Assembly: GCF_009834565.1 (NCBI RefSeq)
Contig: NZ_CP019428.1
Coordinates: 868,001-932,000 of the forward strand
Direction: 5' to 3'
Origin: Pseudomonas sp. R76
Lineage (GTDB): Bacteria; Pseudomonadota; Gammaproteobacteria; Pseudomonadales; Pseudomonadaceae
Length of the DNA: 64,000 nucleotides
The stretch's first letter is position 1. Every line of letters begins with the position of its first letter. Made by a program: the position numbers and the translations under genes. Below the pieces are notes generated by a model. That model did no database searches. It had not been told where the DNA came from and saw nothing but the letters and a program-made list of their open reading frames with translations. Positions 17,043 to 26,978 of this stretch are shown here, one piece after another.

Positions 17043-18359
17043 ATGTTCAACACCCGTTTGAAGCAGGAGCTGTCGGCTCTTCGCGAAGAGTTGTCCAGCT
17101 TGCAACAGGTCAAGGAGAGCCTGGAAAGCGAAATGCTGTGCCTGACGCTGGACGCCGATGGCCGGGTGGAGTGGGCGAACGCCAACTTCCTGCAAGAACT
17201 GTCGTACCAGGCCAGCAACATTCTGGGGCGTCACATTGATGACCTGGTGCCGACACACCTGCGCCAGGACGCGTTTCAACTGCGCTTCAAGAATGCCCTG
17301 GTGCGCGGCGAACACTTCGCCGGCACCGTGCGGCTGATGCGTGGCAACGGCAAGGAGGCGTGGCTGCGCTCGATCCTGCAACCGGTGCGCACTTCGAACG
17401 GGCGCATCAAGCATTTTTCGATCTACTCCAGCGACCTCACTCGCACCATCGAGGCGTCGCGCGAGCATGAAAACCTGATCACCGCGCTGGTGCGTTCCAC
17501 GGCGGTCATCGAGTTCGACCTTGGCGGGCATGTGTTGACCGCCAATGACCGCTTCCTCGGTGGCATGGGTTACAGCCTGGCGCAGATTCAGGGCAAACAT
17601 CACCGCATGTTCTGCGAGCCGGAGGAATACAACAGCGCCGAGTACCAGCAGTTCTGGAAGCGTTTGAACGCCGGTGAATTTGTTGCGGCGCGCTTCAAGC
17701 GGGTCGATAGCCATGGCCGCGTGGTGTGGCTCGAGGCGACCTACAACCCGGTGCTGGATGCCAACGATCGGCTGTACAAAGTGGTCAAGTTCGCCACCGT
17801 GATCACCGACCAGGTCAATCAGGAACAGGCCGTGGCCGAAGCCGCCAACATCGCCTACAGCACCTCGCTGCACACCGACAACAGTGCCCAGCGCGGCACC
17901 GCTGTGGTGACGCAGGCGGTGGATGTCATGCGTGACCTGGCCAAGCACATGCAGCAGGCCGGCGACGGAATCGAGGCGCTGAACGCCCAGTCCCAAGTGA
18001 TTGGCACCATCGTCAAGACCATCAGCGGCATCGCCGAGCAGACCAACTTGCTCGCGCTTAACGCGGCCATTGAGGCCGCGCGTGCGGGTGAGCAAGGCCG
18101 TGGTTTTGCCGTGGTGGCCGATGAGGTGCGCCAGTTGGCATCGCGTACCAGCAAGGCCACCGAGGAAATTGTCGGTGTGGTGCGTCAGAACCAGGACATG
18201 GCCCGTGATGCGGTGAGCTTGATGACCGAGGGCCGCCAGCAAGCCGAGCATGGTTTGGCGCTGGCCGCCGAGGCGGGCACGGTGATTGTGGAGATCCAGG
18301 ACGGTGCGCAAAAAGTGGTCAGCGCGGTCGGGCAGTTCGCCAATCAGCTGTCGAGCTGA
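17043..18359 (+). CDS. Soluble PAS-PAS methyl-accepting chemotaxis protein
   Basis: 438 residues from [19 protein letters not shown], the start familiar from related Pseudomonas receptors. An upstream in-frame ATG at 16938, overlapping the DUF2790 stop as TAATG, would add 35 unconserved-looking residues. Two PAS domains (about 25-135, [17 protein letters not shown]; and 145-260, [17 protein letters not shown]) precede an MCP signalling domain with the hairpin tip [35 protein letters not shown]. No transmembrane helix is present. It resembles BdlA/Aer-type sensors linked to biofilm dispersal or energy taxis. The C-terminal helix after the tip is short. The ligand is unknown. Confidence 0.88.
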   Translation: MFNTRLKQELSALREELSSLQQVKESLESEMLCLTLDADGRVEWANANFLQELSYQASNILGRHIDDLVPTHLRQDAFQLRFKNALVRGEHFAGTVRLMRGNGKEAWLRSILQPVRTSNGRIKHFSIYSSDLTRTIEASREHENLITALVRSTAVIEFDLGGHVLTANDRFLGGMGYSLAQIQGKHHRMFCEPEEYNSAEYQQFWKRLNAGEFVAARFKRVDSHGRVVWLEATYNPVLDANDRLYKVVKFATVITDQVNQEQAVAEAANIAYSTSLHTDNSAQRGTAVVTQAVDVMRDLAKHMQQAGDGIEALNAQSQVIGTIVKTISGIAEQTNLLALNAAIEAARAGEQGRGFAVVADEVRQLASRTSKATEEIVGVVRQNQDMARDAVSLMTEGRQQAEHGLALAAEAGTVIVEIQDGAQKVVSAVGQFANQLSS

Positions 18360-18419
18360 CCCGTCGGGCTTGTGCTTGAGGTATCGTAGGTTTTTTCTTG
18401 CTTGAAGAGCCGTCCCTCC

Positions 18420-18995
18420 ATGAGCCCGACCCACCGTCGCCCCGTTCCGCTGTCCAAGGCCTACCGCTTGCTTAACCACGGGCCGACCGTGCTGGTGAGC
18501 GCGGCCCACGACGGCAAGCGCAATATCATGGCCGCTGCCTGGGCCATGCCGCTGGATTTCGAACCGCCGAAAGTCGCCGTGGTGCTGGACAAGGCCACCT
18601 GGACCCGCCAACTGCTGGAAGGCGCCGGTACCTTCGTGCTGCAAGTGCCTTGCGTGGCCCAGGCCGACCTGGTGCAGACGGTCGGCAACACCAGCGGCGC
18701 AGACACCGACAAGTTCGCCGCCTACGGCCTGCAGACATTTAACGGTGAACACACCGAAGCGCCGTTGCTGGAAGGTTGCGTGGCGTGGCTGGAATGCCGT
18801 CTGTTGCCCGAGCCTCATAACCAGCAGACCTACGATTTATTCCTCGGCGAAGTGGTCGCGGCCTATGCCGACGAACGCGTGTTCAGCGACGGGCACTGGC
18901 ACTTCGAAGGCCACGATTCATTGCGCACCTTGCATCACATCGCCGGTGGGAATTTCCTCACCATCGGCGAGCCGGTGGTCGGGCGTCAGCTGTAG
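18420..18995 (+). CDS. Flavin reductase family (FMN-binding split barrel) protein
   Basis: 191 residues with the split-barrel flavin pattern: GPTVLVSAAHDGKRNIMAAAW, then PPKVAVVLDKATWTRQLLEGAGTFVLQVP. Members bind FMN and act as flavin reductases or oxygen-sensitive oxidoreductases. ATG 18420 is preferred to an upstream TTG at 18402. Its stop is 3 bp from the stop of the convergent LysR gene. No partner monooxygenase is adjacent, so the role stays open. Confidence 0.85.
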   Translation: MSPTHRRPVPLSKAYRLLNHGPTVLVSAAHDGKRNIMAAAWAMPLDFEPPKVAVVLDKATWTRQLLEGAGTFVLQVPCVAQADLVQTVGNTSGADTDKFAAYGLQTFNGEHTEAPLLEGCVAWLECRLLPEPHNQQTYDLFLGEVVAAYADERVFSDGHWHFEGHDSLRTLHHIAGGNFLTIGEPVVGRQL

Positions 18996-18998
18996 GTT

Positions 18999-19883
18999 TT
19001 ACCAGCGTGCGTTTGCCAGCGCTTCGGCAAACGCCATCAGCTTCGGCGAATATTGTCGGGACGGCGGATAGACCAGCGAAATCGCCCGACTGCGCCCGGC
19101 AACGTCCTCCAGCAGCGGCACCAATCGGCCCGCAGCCAGGTCATCGCGCACGGCAAAATCCATCACCTGGGCGATGCCGAATCCCCCCACCGCGCCGTCT
19201 ACCAGCGCATCGCCAATATCAAAAATCAGCCGCCCTTCGACGCTGACGTCCTGCACGTTGCCATCAATCATGAACTGCCAATCCACCATGCGCCCGCTGC
19301 GCAAATTGCGCACGGTGAGGCAGTTGTGGTCCTTGAGTTCATCAATGCTGTGCGGCGTGCCGAAACGCGCCAGGTAGGCCGGGGAAGCCACCGTGACCCA
19401 GCGCAATGGCGGCAGGGCACGGGCGATCAAGCGTTGGTCCTGGATTTCGCCGGTGCGCAGCAGCGCGTCGAAGCCTTCGTCGACGATATCCACCAGGCGG
19501 TCGGTCATCACCGCTTCGATACGCAAGTCGGGGTAGCGCAAGGTCAATTCGCCGATAACCGGCATCACTACCTTGCGCCCGAACAGCGACGGCGTGCTGA
19601 TCTTCAACAGGCCGGACGGAGTGCTGCGGCGGTCGAGCATCAGTTTTTCGGCTTCGGCCAATTCCGCCAACAACGGCGCACTGCGCTCATAGAGCATCTG
19701 CCCGTCGGGCGTGAGGCTGACGCTGCGGGTATTGCGTTGCAGCAGGCGCACGCCCAGCTCGTTTTCAAGGCGCGAGATGGCGCGTGACAGCCCGGACTGC
19801 GTCAGCCCCAAGTCACCGGCGGCGCGGGTGAAGCTGCGAGTTTCGGCCACGCGGACCAGCAGTCGAACAGCGTTCAGATCCAT
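18999..19883 (-). CDS. LysR-type transcriptional regulator
   Basis: 294 residues from MDLNAVRLLVRVAETRSFTRAA, the canonical LysR start; upstream in-frame codons are ignored. The N-terminal winged HTH (LGLTQSGLSRAISRLENELGVRLLQRNTRSVSLT) is followed by a periplasmic-binding-type effector domain (PSGLLKISTPSLFGRKVV). Divergent from the MFS gene with about 96 bp between starts, the standard arrangement for a LysR regulator controlling its neighbour. The inducer is unknown. Confidence 0.92.
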   Translation of the reverse strand: MDLNAVRLLVRVAETRSFTRAAGDLGLTQSGLSRAISRLENELGVRLLQRNTRSVSLTPDGQMLYERSAPLLAELAEAEKLMLDRRSTPSGLLKISTPSLFGRKVVMPVIGELTLRYPDLRIEAVMTDRLVDIVDEGFDALLRTGEIQDQRLIARALPPLRWVTVASPAYLARFGTPHSIDELKDHNCLTVRNLRSGRMVDWQFMIDGNVQDVSVEGRLIFDIGDALVDGAVGGFGIAQVMDFAVRDDLAAGRLVPLLEDVAGRSRAISLVYPPSRQYSPKLMAFAEALANARW

Positions 19884-19979
19884 GATTAAAGTCATTACTG
19901 AAAGAGTGATAGCGCTATTTATCATCTGTTGCGCATGAAAGACACTGGCCGCCTCTCATTTTTCAGGCAGGACGCTGTG

Positions 19980-21350
19980 ATGTCTTCCTCTCGACCTTCC
20001 GGCTGGATGCTCTTACTGCTGGCCACCGCGCAACTGATCATCGCCCTGGATGCAACCATTGTGTTTGTTGCGTTGCCGCAAATCGGCACGCATCTGGATT
20101 TTTCCGCCCAGCAGTTGCAGTGGGTGGTCAGCGCCTACAGTGTGGCCTTTGGCGGCTTCCTGTTGCTGGGCGGGCGGGCCACGGATTTGCTCGGCAAGCG
20201 CCGGTTGTATCGGGTGGGCCAGTCGCTGTATGCGCTGGCGTCCCTGGCCGCGGTGCTCGGCGGCAGCGCGATGTTGCTGGTGCTGGCGCGAGCGGTACAA
20301 GGCGTGGGTGGAGCGATGTTGTTCCCGGCCACGTTGGCGTTGATCAACACCCACTATGCCGAAGGGCCTGCGCGTAACCGGGCGTTTGCGGTGTGGAGTG
20401 CGGCGTCGGCAGCGGGCTTGGCGTTGGGCGCATTGCTCGGCGGCGTGCTGACGCAGGTGTGGGGCTGGGAAGCGGTGTTCCTGGTGAACGTGCCGCTGGC
20501 GGGCGGTTGCGCCTGGGCGGCGCGTTACTGGATTCCTGCTGATAGCGAACGAGTGCGCGGGCGCAAATTCGATATCAGCGACGCCTTGACCGTGACGGTC
20601 GGTGGCACCTTGCTGGTGTTCTCGCTGGTGCAAGGCCCGGAGTGGGGCTGGGCGGCGCCGTTGACCCTGGGTTGCATCGCCCTGGCGGTGTTGCTGCTCG
20701 GGTTGTTCGCCTGGATCGAACATCGCGGCCGCGATCCGCTGATGCCGCTGCGCCTGTTCGCCTACCGCGAGTTGCGCATGGCCATGGTGCTGACGGCGGT
20801 GTTCATGAGCAGCTTTGGCGTGCAGTACTACTTCCTGGCGCTGTATTACCAACAGGTCTATGGCTACAGCGTGTTGCAGGCCGGGCTGGCGTTTTTGCCG
20901 GCGACTTTGGTGTGCACCTTCGGCATCTGGCTGGCGGAACGCTCGCTGCTCAAGTTGGGGTTGCGTAACACCTTGGTCAGCGGCCAACTGGCGGGCGCGG
21001 TGGGGATTGCGCTGGTGTGCTGGGCGCTGCCGACGGGTGTGGGGTTCTGGTCGTTGCTGCCGGGCATCTTCATCTTGAGCATTGGCCAGGGCATGACCTG
21101 GACGGCGATGTGGGTGGCGGCCGGGCTGGGGATTCGGCCGGGCGAGCAGGGCGTGGCAGCGGGCATGGCGTCTACCAGCCAGCAGATCGGCGGCGCATTG
21201 GGCCTGGCGGTGCTGGTGTCGGTGGCGAATGCCGGCGGGATTGAACTGGCGTTGTGGTGGAGCGCGGCGATTGCCTTGGTGGGTGCGGTGTTGGCGTTGC
21301 GGCTCAAACAACAGGCTCCAGCGTCGAGCGTGATATTGGAAACAACATAG
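19980..21350 (+). CDS. MFS drug:H+ antiporter, DHA2-type
   Basis: 456 residues. ATG 19980 has AGGA eight bases upstream; in-frame starts at 19929 (TTG) and 19935 (ATG) lack a site. The first helix ends in LDATIVFVALPQIGTHL, the DHA2 (14-helix, QacA/EmrB-like) signature, followed by the motif-A loop GGRATDLLGKRR and motif C-like GLALGALLGGVLTQ. Such proteins export hydrophobic drugs or metabolites. It is divergently paired with the LysR gene, which probably controls it, and is followed immediately by a REPIN. Confidence 0.88.
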   Translation: MSSSRPSGWMLLLLATAQLIIALDATIVFVALPQIGTHLDFSAQQLQWVVSAYSVAFGGFLLLGGRATDLLGKRRLYRVGQSLYALASLAAVLGGSAMLLVLARAVQGVGGAMLFPATLALINTHYAEGPARNRAFAVWSAASAAGLALGALLGGVLTQVWGWEAVFLVNVPLAGGCAWAARYWIPADSERVRGRKFDISDALTVTVGGTLLVFSLVQGPEWGWAAPLTLGCIALAVLLLGLFAWIEHRGRDPLMPLRLFAYRELRMAMVLTAVFMSSFGVQYYFLALYYQQVYGYSVLQAGLAFLPATLVCTFGIWLAERSLLKLGLRNTLVSGQLAGAVGIALVCWALPTGVGFWSLLPGIFILSIGQGMTWTAMWVAAGLGIRPGEQGVAAGMASTSQQIGGALGLAVLVSVANAGGIELALWWSAAIALVGAVLALRLKQQAPASSVILETT

Positions 21351-21357
21351 TTCTAAT

Positions 21358-21444
21358 GTGGGAGCTGGCTTGCCTGCGATAGCGTCGGATCAGTCTGTTT
21401 AGGAATGTCTGACAGACCGTCATCGCAGGCAAGCCAGCTCCCAC
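21358..21444. repeat. REPIN (inverted REP pair, GTGGGAGC type)
   Basis: Two inverted arms, GTGGGAGCTGGCTTGCCTGC and its near-perfect complement, enclose about 45 bp between the MFS stop and the convergent araC-type gene. This is the typical intergenic REP doublet of the P. fluorescens group, mobilised in trans by a REP-associated transposase (RAYT) that is not in the window. Confidence 0.9.
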
Positions 21445-21469
21445 ATTGATTGCATTTCAAATCAGCTAT

Positions 21470-22279
21470 TCAGCGCCCAAGCATCTTCACCCAACGCGAT
21501 GGCGGCATGCCGTAGGTGCTGCGAAATTGCCGGGTCATATGGCTTTGGTCGGTGAAACCTGCAGTCAGCGCCGCATCGACCAGCGATTGGCCTTGGGCGA
21601 GCAAACTGCGCACCAAGTCCAGCCGTCGCATGGTCAGGTAACGATAGGGGCTGGTGCCAAACAGCAACCGGAAATCCCGCGACAAGGCCCAGCGATCACG
21701 ACCGCAATGGTCGGCCATTTCATCCAGCGTGATGCTGCGGCCCAAGGCACTGTGGATAAATTCCCGGGCGCGTTCGGCGGCGACATAATCGAAGGATTTA
21801 CGGCTGATGATCACCCCCGACGCAGCGCTCAACGCCTGCGCCAGGTCGTACAGCGCATCCTGCTCCTGCATCGGGTCAACCGGGCAGTCCAGGTTTTGCA
21901 GCAACACTTCGCTGGCGCGAAACAGGCGTGGGTCCGTCGACAGGCCGTTGTGGATAAACGGCAACGGCCTGCCGCCGAGAATCTGCTGGATCAGCGCCGG
22001 CTCCACATAAATCATGCGGTACTTGAAGCCCTCAACACTGCTGGCGCGGCCGTCGTGGGATTCGTCCGGGTGAATCACCATGGTCGTGCCGGGCAGGCTG
22101 TGAGTCATGCAGCCGCGGTAGTGGTAACTCTGCACGCCAAACAGCGTGCGCCCGATGGCGTAGGTGTCGTGGCGATGCGGGTCGAACGCAAAGCCCGCAA
22201 AGTACGCTTCGATACGGTCCAGGCCGCTGGCGTGCGGGGCGCGGTGCAGCCAGTCGAGGGTGGAAGTGGGTTGGCCCAT
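21470..22279 (-). CDS. AraC-family transcriptional regulator
   Basis: 269 residues. N-terminal cupin-like sensor domain (FDPHRHDTYAIGRTLFGVQSYHYRG) and a C-terminal double HTH: ITLDEMADHCGRDRWALSRDFRLLFGTSPYRYL and VDAALTAGFTDQSHMTRQFRSTYGMPPSRW. It resembles AraC regulators paired with LysE-type exporters, and a LysE gene is divergent 139 bp away, so it probably controls that exporter. The effector is likely an amino acid, by inference. Confidence 0.92.
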   Translation of the reverse strand: MGQPTSTLDWLHRAPHASGLDRIEAYFAGFAFDPHRHDTYAIGRTLFGVQSYHYRGCMTHSLPGTTMVIHPDESHDGRASSVEGFKYRMIYVEPALIQQILGGRPLPFIHNGLSTDPRLFRASEVLLQNLDCPVDPMQEQDALYDLAQALSAASGVIISRKSFDYVAAERAREFIHSALGRSITLDEMADHCGRDRWALSRDFRLLFGTSPYRYLTMRRLDLVRSLLAQGQSLVDAALTAGFTDQSHMTRQFRSTYGMPPSRWVKMLGR

Positions 22280-22418
22280 GGTGACTTGTCACAAGTAGTG
22301 GTGGAAACACGTTAACCCAGTCTGCATCGGCCTGTCTTCCTGGGTCTTGTACGATTGTGCAGGGTGAAAGCGAGGCCTATGATCGTTGCTCGTACGTTGC
22401 GCTGACGGAGCTGCCCCT

Positions 22419-23057
22419 ATGGATTTTTTCAACCCCGCCTATGTGGCGCCGTTGGTCTCACTGGCCGTGCTGTGGACGGTGGCAGTCGTGACACCGGGCC
22501 CCAACTTTTTCAACACCGCGCAGCTGGCGGCGAGTTGTTCGCGCCGACATGGCGTGGTGGCCTCGGCCGGCGTGGCCTGCGGCACGATTATTTGGGGGCT
22601 GGCGGGTGGTCTGGGCATCAAGTCGCTGTTCACCGCTGCGCCCATGCTCTACCTGGCATTCAAGATCATCGGCGGCTGCTACCTGATCTATCTGGGGCTG
22701 AAACTGTTCAAGCGTTCGGCCCCTGCCAGCAACCAGGCGATGTTGCCAGACGAACCCCGGCGCTCGCTGTTCTCCGCCTGGCGCTTCGGTTTGCTGGGCA
22801 ACCTGTCCAACCCCAAGGCCGCGCTGTTCGTCGCCACGGCCTTTGCCTCGACCATGCCGCCTTCGCCGTCGCCAACGTTGTTGGCCCTGGCGGTCATCAC
22901 CATGGCCACCTTGTCATTCAGTTGGTACACCAGCGTAGCCCTGGTGTTTTCCAGCGAGCGCATGGCCAACCTTTACAGCCGTTCACGCAAGTGGCTCGAC
23001 CGGTTTGCCGGTGGTTGCTACCTGTTGTTCGGTGCACATCTGGTGGCGAATCGCTGA
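22419..23057 (+). CDS. LysE/RhtB-family amino acid exporter
   Basis: 212 residues from MDFFNPAYVAPLVSL. Five to six hydrophobic segments with the LysE signature VTPGPNFFNTAQLA and the later GLLGNLSNPKAALFV. The family exports amino acids or homoserine lactone-like compounds. Starts before 22419 are in frame but less plausible. Divergent from the AraC gene; ddl follows 44 bp downstream on the same strand. Confidence 0.9.
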   Translation: MDFFNPAYVAPLVSLAVLWTVAVVTPGPNFFNTAQLAASCSRRHGVVASAGVACGTIIWGLAGGLGIKSLFTAAPMLYLAFKIIGGCYLIYLGLKLFKRSAPASNQAMLPDEPRRSLFSAWRFGLLGNLSNPKAALFVATAFASTMPPSPSPTLLALAVITMATLSFSWYTSVALVFSSERMANLYSRSRKWLDRFAGGCYLLFGAHLVANR

Positions 23058-23101
23058 CCGCTCATGGTAAGAAGCCTTACTTTCAACAGTGAGGCCGAGT
23101 C

Positions 23102-24196
23102 ATGAGCAAGGTGCGGGTAGGTATTATTTTTGGTGGCCGTTCGGCCGAGCACGAAGTCTCGCTGCAATCGGCGCGCAATATCGTCGACGCACTTGACCGT
23201 TCGCGCTTCGAGCCCGTGCTGATCGGCATCGATAAGGCCGGCCACTGGCACCTCAACGACACCTCGAACTTCCTGATCAACCAGGAAAACCCGGCCCTGA
23301 TCGCCCTCAACCAATCCAACCGCGAATTGGCGGTGGTGCCGGGCAAGGCCAGCCAGCAAGTGGTGGAAACCTCGGGTCAGGGCCTGCTGCAACACATCGA
23401 TGTGATCTTGCCTATTGTCCACGGCACGCTCGGTGAAGACGGCTGCCTGCAGGGGTTGCTGCGTATGGCTGACTTGCCTTTCGTCGGCTCCGATGTACTC
23501 GGCTCGGCCGTGTGCATGGACAAGGACATCAGCAAACGCCTGCTGCGCGATGCCGGGATTGCCGTCACCCCGTTCATCACCCTGAACCGTCGCAATGCGG
23601 CGCGCACCTCTTTTGCCATGGCAGTGAACACGCTGGGCTTGCCGATGTTCGTCAAACCCGCCAACCAGGGTTCCTCGGTGGGCGTGAGTAAAGTCGGCAA
23701 CGAGGCCGAGTACCATGCCGCCGTCGAACTGGCCTTGGGTTTTGATGAAAAGGTGCTGGTGGAATCCGCCGTGCAAGGGCGCGAAATTGAATGTGCCGTG
23801 TTGGGCAACGACAACCCCATCGCCAGCGGTTGTGGCGAGATCGTCGTCGGCAGCGGCTTTTATTCCTACGACAGCAAGTACATCGATGACCAGGCCGCCC
23901 AAGTGGTGGTGCCGGCGGATATCAGCGTCGAGGCCAGCGAGCGCATTCGCCACCTTGCCATCCAAGCGTTCGAGGTGTTGGGCTGTGCCGGGTTGGCGCG
24001 CGTCGACGTGTTCCTCACCGACGACGGTGAAGTGCTGATCAATGAAATCAACTCACTGCCCGGCTTCACTCGCATCAGCATGTACCCCAAGCTGTGGCAG
24101 GCGGCGGGGATGAGTTACAGCGAGTTGGTCAGCCGGTTGATTGAGCTGGCGCTGGAGCGGCATGCGGGGCGCAAGGGCTTGAAGATCAGTCGCTGA
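23102..24196 (+). CDS. ddlA: D-alanine--D-alanine ligase
   Basis: 364 residues, an ATP-grasp ligase of peptidoglycan synthesis that joins two D-Ala with ATP. N-terminal [19 protein letters not shown], the [14 protein letters not shown] loop, ATP-grasp core ([18 protein letters not shown]) and metal-binding [15 protein letters not shown] are all intact. The length and the inserted middle ([15 protein letters not shown]) fit the longer DdlA branch rather than the DdlB of the mur/fts cluster. A second ddl elsewhere is expected. Followed by REP palindromes. Confidence 0.93.
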   Translation: MSKVRVGIIFGGRSAEHEVSLQSARNIVDALDRSRFEPVLIGIDKAGHWHLNDTSNFLINQENPALIALNQSNRELAVVPGKASQQVVETSGQGLLQHIDVILPIVHGTLGEDGCLQGLLRMADLPFVGSDVLGSAVCMDKDISKRLLRDAGIAVTPFITLNRRNAARTSFAMAVNTLGLPMFVKPANQGSSVGVSKVGNEAEYHAAVELALGFDEKVLVESAVQGREIECAVLGNDNPIASGCGEIVVGSGFYSYDSKYIDDQAAQVVVPADISVEASERIRHLAIQAFEVLGCAGLARVDVFLTDDGEVLINEINSLPGFTRISMYPKLWQAAGMSYSELVSRLIELALERHAGRKGLKISR

Positions 24197-24221
24197 CGTT
24201 AGCAGGTGTGAGGGTCAACCC

Positions 24222-24352
24222 TGTGGCGAGGGAGCTTGCTCCCGTTGGGGCGCGAAGCGCCCCCAGTCGGTTTGACGGGGGCTGTCAGGAAGGACGCGGT
24301 GATTGTTTTGGGGCTGCTTCGCAGCCCAACGCGGGGCAAGCCCGCTCGCCAC
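24222..24352. repeat. REP doublet with GTGGCGAG ends
   Basis: GTGGCGAGGGAGCTTGCTCC at the left and a matching inverted end (GGGGCAAGCCCGCTCGCCAC) at the right enclose a further GGGGCTGCTTCGCAGCCCAA stem-loop. This is the second REP subtype in the window, placed between ddl and the convergent pgeF. A partial copy (CAAGCCCGCTCG) follows to about 24366. Confidence 0.85.
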
Positions 24353-24387
24353 GACAAGCCCGCTCGTCAAAGAGTGGAGGGGCTTCT

Positions 24388-25116
24388 TTAGGGTTTTCGA
24401 GCAATCCACGAATAGATCAGCGTCTTCGGCTCCGCAGGGTTATGTGTCCGCCTGCGGTAGCTGGCAAAGGTCGGTGAGGTGCAATAAGTGCACACCTCAC
24501 TGACTTCGATCTGCTCACGGCCCAGCCCCGCCGCTTGCAGCAGCATCACCCCGTAACCACTCAAATCAAACCAGGCGCTTCCCGTCTGTCTTGCATGGGG
24601 CGGCGCAATCTGCGGTGACAGTTGAGGGGCCGGTTGTTCGAGGTGCCACAAGTGCCCCTGGTCCGCCTGAAACTGCGCAATAAAGCTCTCGCTTACCTCG
24701 TAACAACAGGGTTTGATCGACGGCCCGATAGCGACGTGCAACTGGTCCACGGCGATGCCCTGGGCGGCAAATTGCTGCACGGCATTGGCGATAATCCCGG
24801 CTTGCAGCCCCTTCCAGCCGCCGTGCACTGCGGCAACCATTTCGCCGTTTTTTGCAGCGATAAGCACGGGCAGGCAATCGGCGGTAATCACCGCGATGGG
24901 CTGATGCTCGCCCGTAAACACACCATCCGCCTCAACGGTATTGGTCACCTGATCCGCCTGCCACTCGATCACCGTGGCACTGTGCACCTGCTTGCAGATG
25001 AACACCTCGTCCGGTCGCAACGGGTCATTGATCGAACAAAAACCATGGTCGACGCCGGGGAGGGCGCCGAGATTGTTTGCCTGCTGCAAGGGACGCTCTC
25101 CGCTCAATAAACTCAA
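24388..25116 (-). CDS. pgeF: Peptidoglycan editing factor PgeF (YfiH, multicopper-oxidase-like fold)
   Basis: 242 residues. The CNF1/YfiH fold is marked by KQVHSATVIEW, EADGVFTGEHQPIAVITADCLPVL and the metal-site motif AAVHGGWKGLQAGI, plus the late C of YCTSPTFASYRR. PgeF removes wrongly incorporated L-Ser from UDP-MurNAc precursors. It starts inside the end of ggt (4-bp overlap), so the two are co-translated; both act on peptidyl-type substrates. Confidence 0.92.
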   Translation of the reverse strand: MSLLSGERPLQQANNLGALPGVDHGFCSINDPLRPDEVFICKQVHSATVIEWQADQVTNTVEADGVFTGEHQPIAVITADCLPVLIAAKNGEMVAAVHGGWKGLQAGIIANAVQQFAAQGIAVDQLHVAIGPSIKPCCYEVSESFIAQFQADQGHLWHLEQPAPQLSPQIAPPHARQTGSAWFDLSGYGVMLLQAAGLGREQIEVSEVCTYCTSPTFASYRRRTHNPAEPKTLIYSWIARKP

Positions 25117-26942
25117 TCGCCGACCGCTTCGCCTTCACGCCGAGGGTCGGCGCCTCCGCTCAGTGACACCTTGCCTTGGGCATCTTGCGTGCGAACGATG
25201 GCCTGAATGCCGCTGGTCATATCAATCTCGCTTAACGCGTGGCCCTTGTCCCTCAGCGCTTGCTTCACTGCGGGGCTGAACAGGCCGGCTTCCAGCTCGG
25301 TAGCACCGTTGCGGCTACCAAAGTTGGGCAGGCTGATGGCCGCTTGCGGGTCGAGGTTCCAATCAAGCATTGCAACCAAGGATTTGCTCACGTATTCGAT
25401 GATCTGCGAACCGCCCGGTGAACCCACGGTTGCCAGCAACTCGCCGCTCTTGCGGTCGAACACCAGCGTCGGCGCCATGGCCGAGCGTGGGCGTTTGCCG
25501 GGCTCGACGCGGTTGGCCACCGGTTGGCCGTTTTCTTCAGGGATGAACGAGAAGTCGGTCATCTGATTGTTCAGCAAAAAGCCCTGAACCATCACGTGCG
25601 AACCGAACGCCGCTTCCACCGTGGTCGTCATCGACACGGCGCCGCCCAGGTCATCCACCGCCACCACTTGCGAGGTGGAAATGCGCAATGGCGAGCGGTC
25701 CGGGGCGTACGCTACCTGGACCCCCGCAGGTGTGCCCGGCTTGGCAATGCCCATGCTGCGCTCACCGATCAGCGCGGCGCGCTTGGCCAGGTAGTCCGGG
25801 GCGACAAGGCCGGCAGTCGGCACCGGCACGAAGTCGGCGTCGGCCACGTACAGCGCGCGGTCGGCGAACGCCAGCCGACCGGCTTCAGCGAGCATGTGCA
25901 CGGCTTGCGGTGTGGGCTCAAGGCCAGCGGGTGAGGTGCTTTTTACCGGCTTCATTGGTGCGATGGCCAGGCGCGGGTCGCGGGTTTCCAGGGCCTGCAA
26001 CGTGCCCAGGATCTGTGCGACGGCAATCCCGCCCGACGACGGCGGTGGCATGCCACATAGTTGGTATTGCTTGTAGTCAGTGCACAGCGGCGTGCGTTCC
26101 TTGGCGGTGTAACCCTTGAGGTCGGCCTGGGACAGGCTGCCCGCATTGCGGTTGCCCTGGACCTTGCGCGCGATCTCATCGGCAATCGGCCCTTGGTACA
26201 ACGCGTCCGGCCCTTCCTTGGCGATGCGTTTGAACACGGCGGCCAGCGCCGGGTTTTTCAACAGGGTGCCGGTGGCTTTAGGCGTGCCGTCGGCATTCAG
26301 AAAATAGGCGGCCATGTCGGGTGATTGCGCGATGTACCGGTCGGCAGCAATCAGCGCGTGCAGGCGCGGGGAAATCGCAAAGCCTTGCTCCGACAAACGA
26401 ATCGCCGGTTCAAACAACTTGGCCCATTGCAGGTGGCCGGTCTTCTTGTGTGCCATTTCCAACGCCCGCAAGACGCCCGGCGTGCCCACCGAACGCCCGC
26501 CAATCTGCGCTTCGGGAAACGCCATCGGCGTGCCGTCGGCTTTAAGGAACAAGCGCTCAGTCGCCCCGGCCGGCGCTGTTTCGCGGCCGTCATACGCGTG
26601 CACGTTTTTGCCATCCCACAGCATGATGAACGCGCCGCCGCCGATGCCGGAAGACTGCGGTTCCACCAGGGTCAACACGGCCTGCATGGCAATCGCCGCG
26701 TCAATGGCCGAGCCGCCCTGGCGCAGCATTTCGCGCCCGGCTTCGGCGGCCAGCGGGTTGGCGGCGGCGGCCATATGGCGCTCGGCGTGGCGGGTGCTGA
26801 GGTCGGTGCGATAACCCGACCCCAACTCCGGCGCCGGCGGTTGTTCCGTGACGGGGGCGTGACAGCCGGCCAGGGCGAGGGCTGCGGCAATCACTGACAG
26901 TTGACGGCGGGAAATCGAAAACACGCGCTGAACTCCGTTCAT
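25113..26942 (-). CDS. ggt: Gamma-glutamyltransferase (lipoprotein or periplasmic)
   Basis: 609 residues. The N-terminal signal ends in a lipobox, ALALAGC, with Cys27 as the likely lipid anchor. The proenzyme begins AAANPLAAEAGREMLRQGGSAIDAAIA. By alignment of remembered E. coli residues, the nucleophile that starts the small subunit is the Thr in STSQVVAVDD, and the GGAVSMTTTVEAAFGS stretch follows. The enzyme autocleaves and hydrolyses or transfers gamma-glutamyl groups of glutathione in the periplasm. Overlaps pgeF. Confidence 0.93.
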   Translation of the reverse strand: MNGVQRVFSISRRQLSVIAAALALAGCHAPVTEQPPAPELGSGYRTDLSTRHAERHMAAAANPLAAEAGREMLRQGGSAIDAAIAMQAVLTLVEPQSSGIGGGAFIMLWDGKNVHAYDGRETAPAGATERLFLKADGTPMAFPEAQIGGRSVGTPGVLRALEMAHKKTGHLQWAKLFEPAIRLSEQGFAISPRLHALIAADRYIAQSPDMAAYFLNADGTPKATGTLLKNPALAAVFKRIAKEGPDALYQGPIADEIARKVQGNRNAGSLSQADLKGYTAKERTPLCTDYKQYQLCGMPPPSSGGIAVAQILGTLQALETRDPRLAIAPMKPVKSTSPAGLEPTPQAVHMLAEAGRLAFADRALYVADADFVPVPTAGLVAPDYLAKRAALIGERSMGIAKPGTPAGVQVAYAPDRSPLRISTSQVVAVDDLGGAVSMTTTVEAAFGSHVMVQGFLLNNQMTDFSFIPEENGQPVANRVEPGKRPRSAMAPTLVFDRKSGELLATVGSPGGSQIIEYVSKSLVAMLDWNLDPQAAISLPNFGSRNGATELEAGLFSPAVKQALRDKGHALSEIDMTSGIQAIVRTQDAQGKVSLSGGADPRREGEAVGD

Positions 26943-26978
26943 TTTGAGAATGATCTGTTGTCCTTGGGGTACTGCTTT

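Noticed and set aside
16935-18818. A 627-codon open frame opposite the chemoreceptor and flavin reductase genes
   Set aside because: It crosses two well-supported genes on the other strand and shows no domain.
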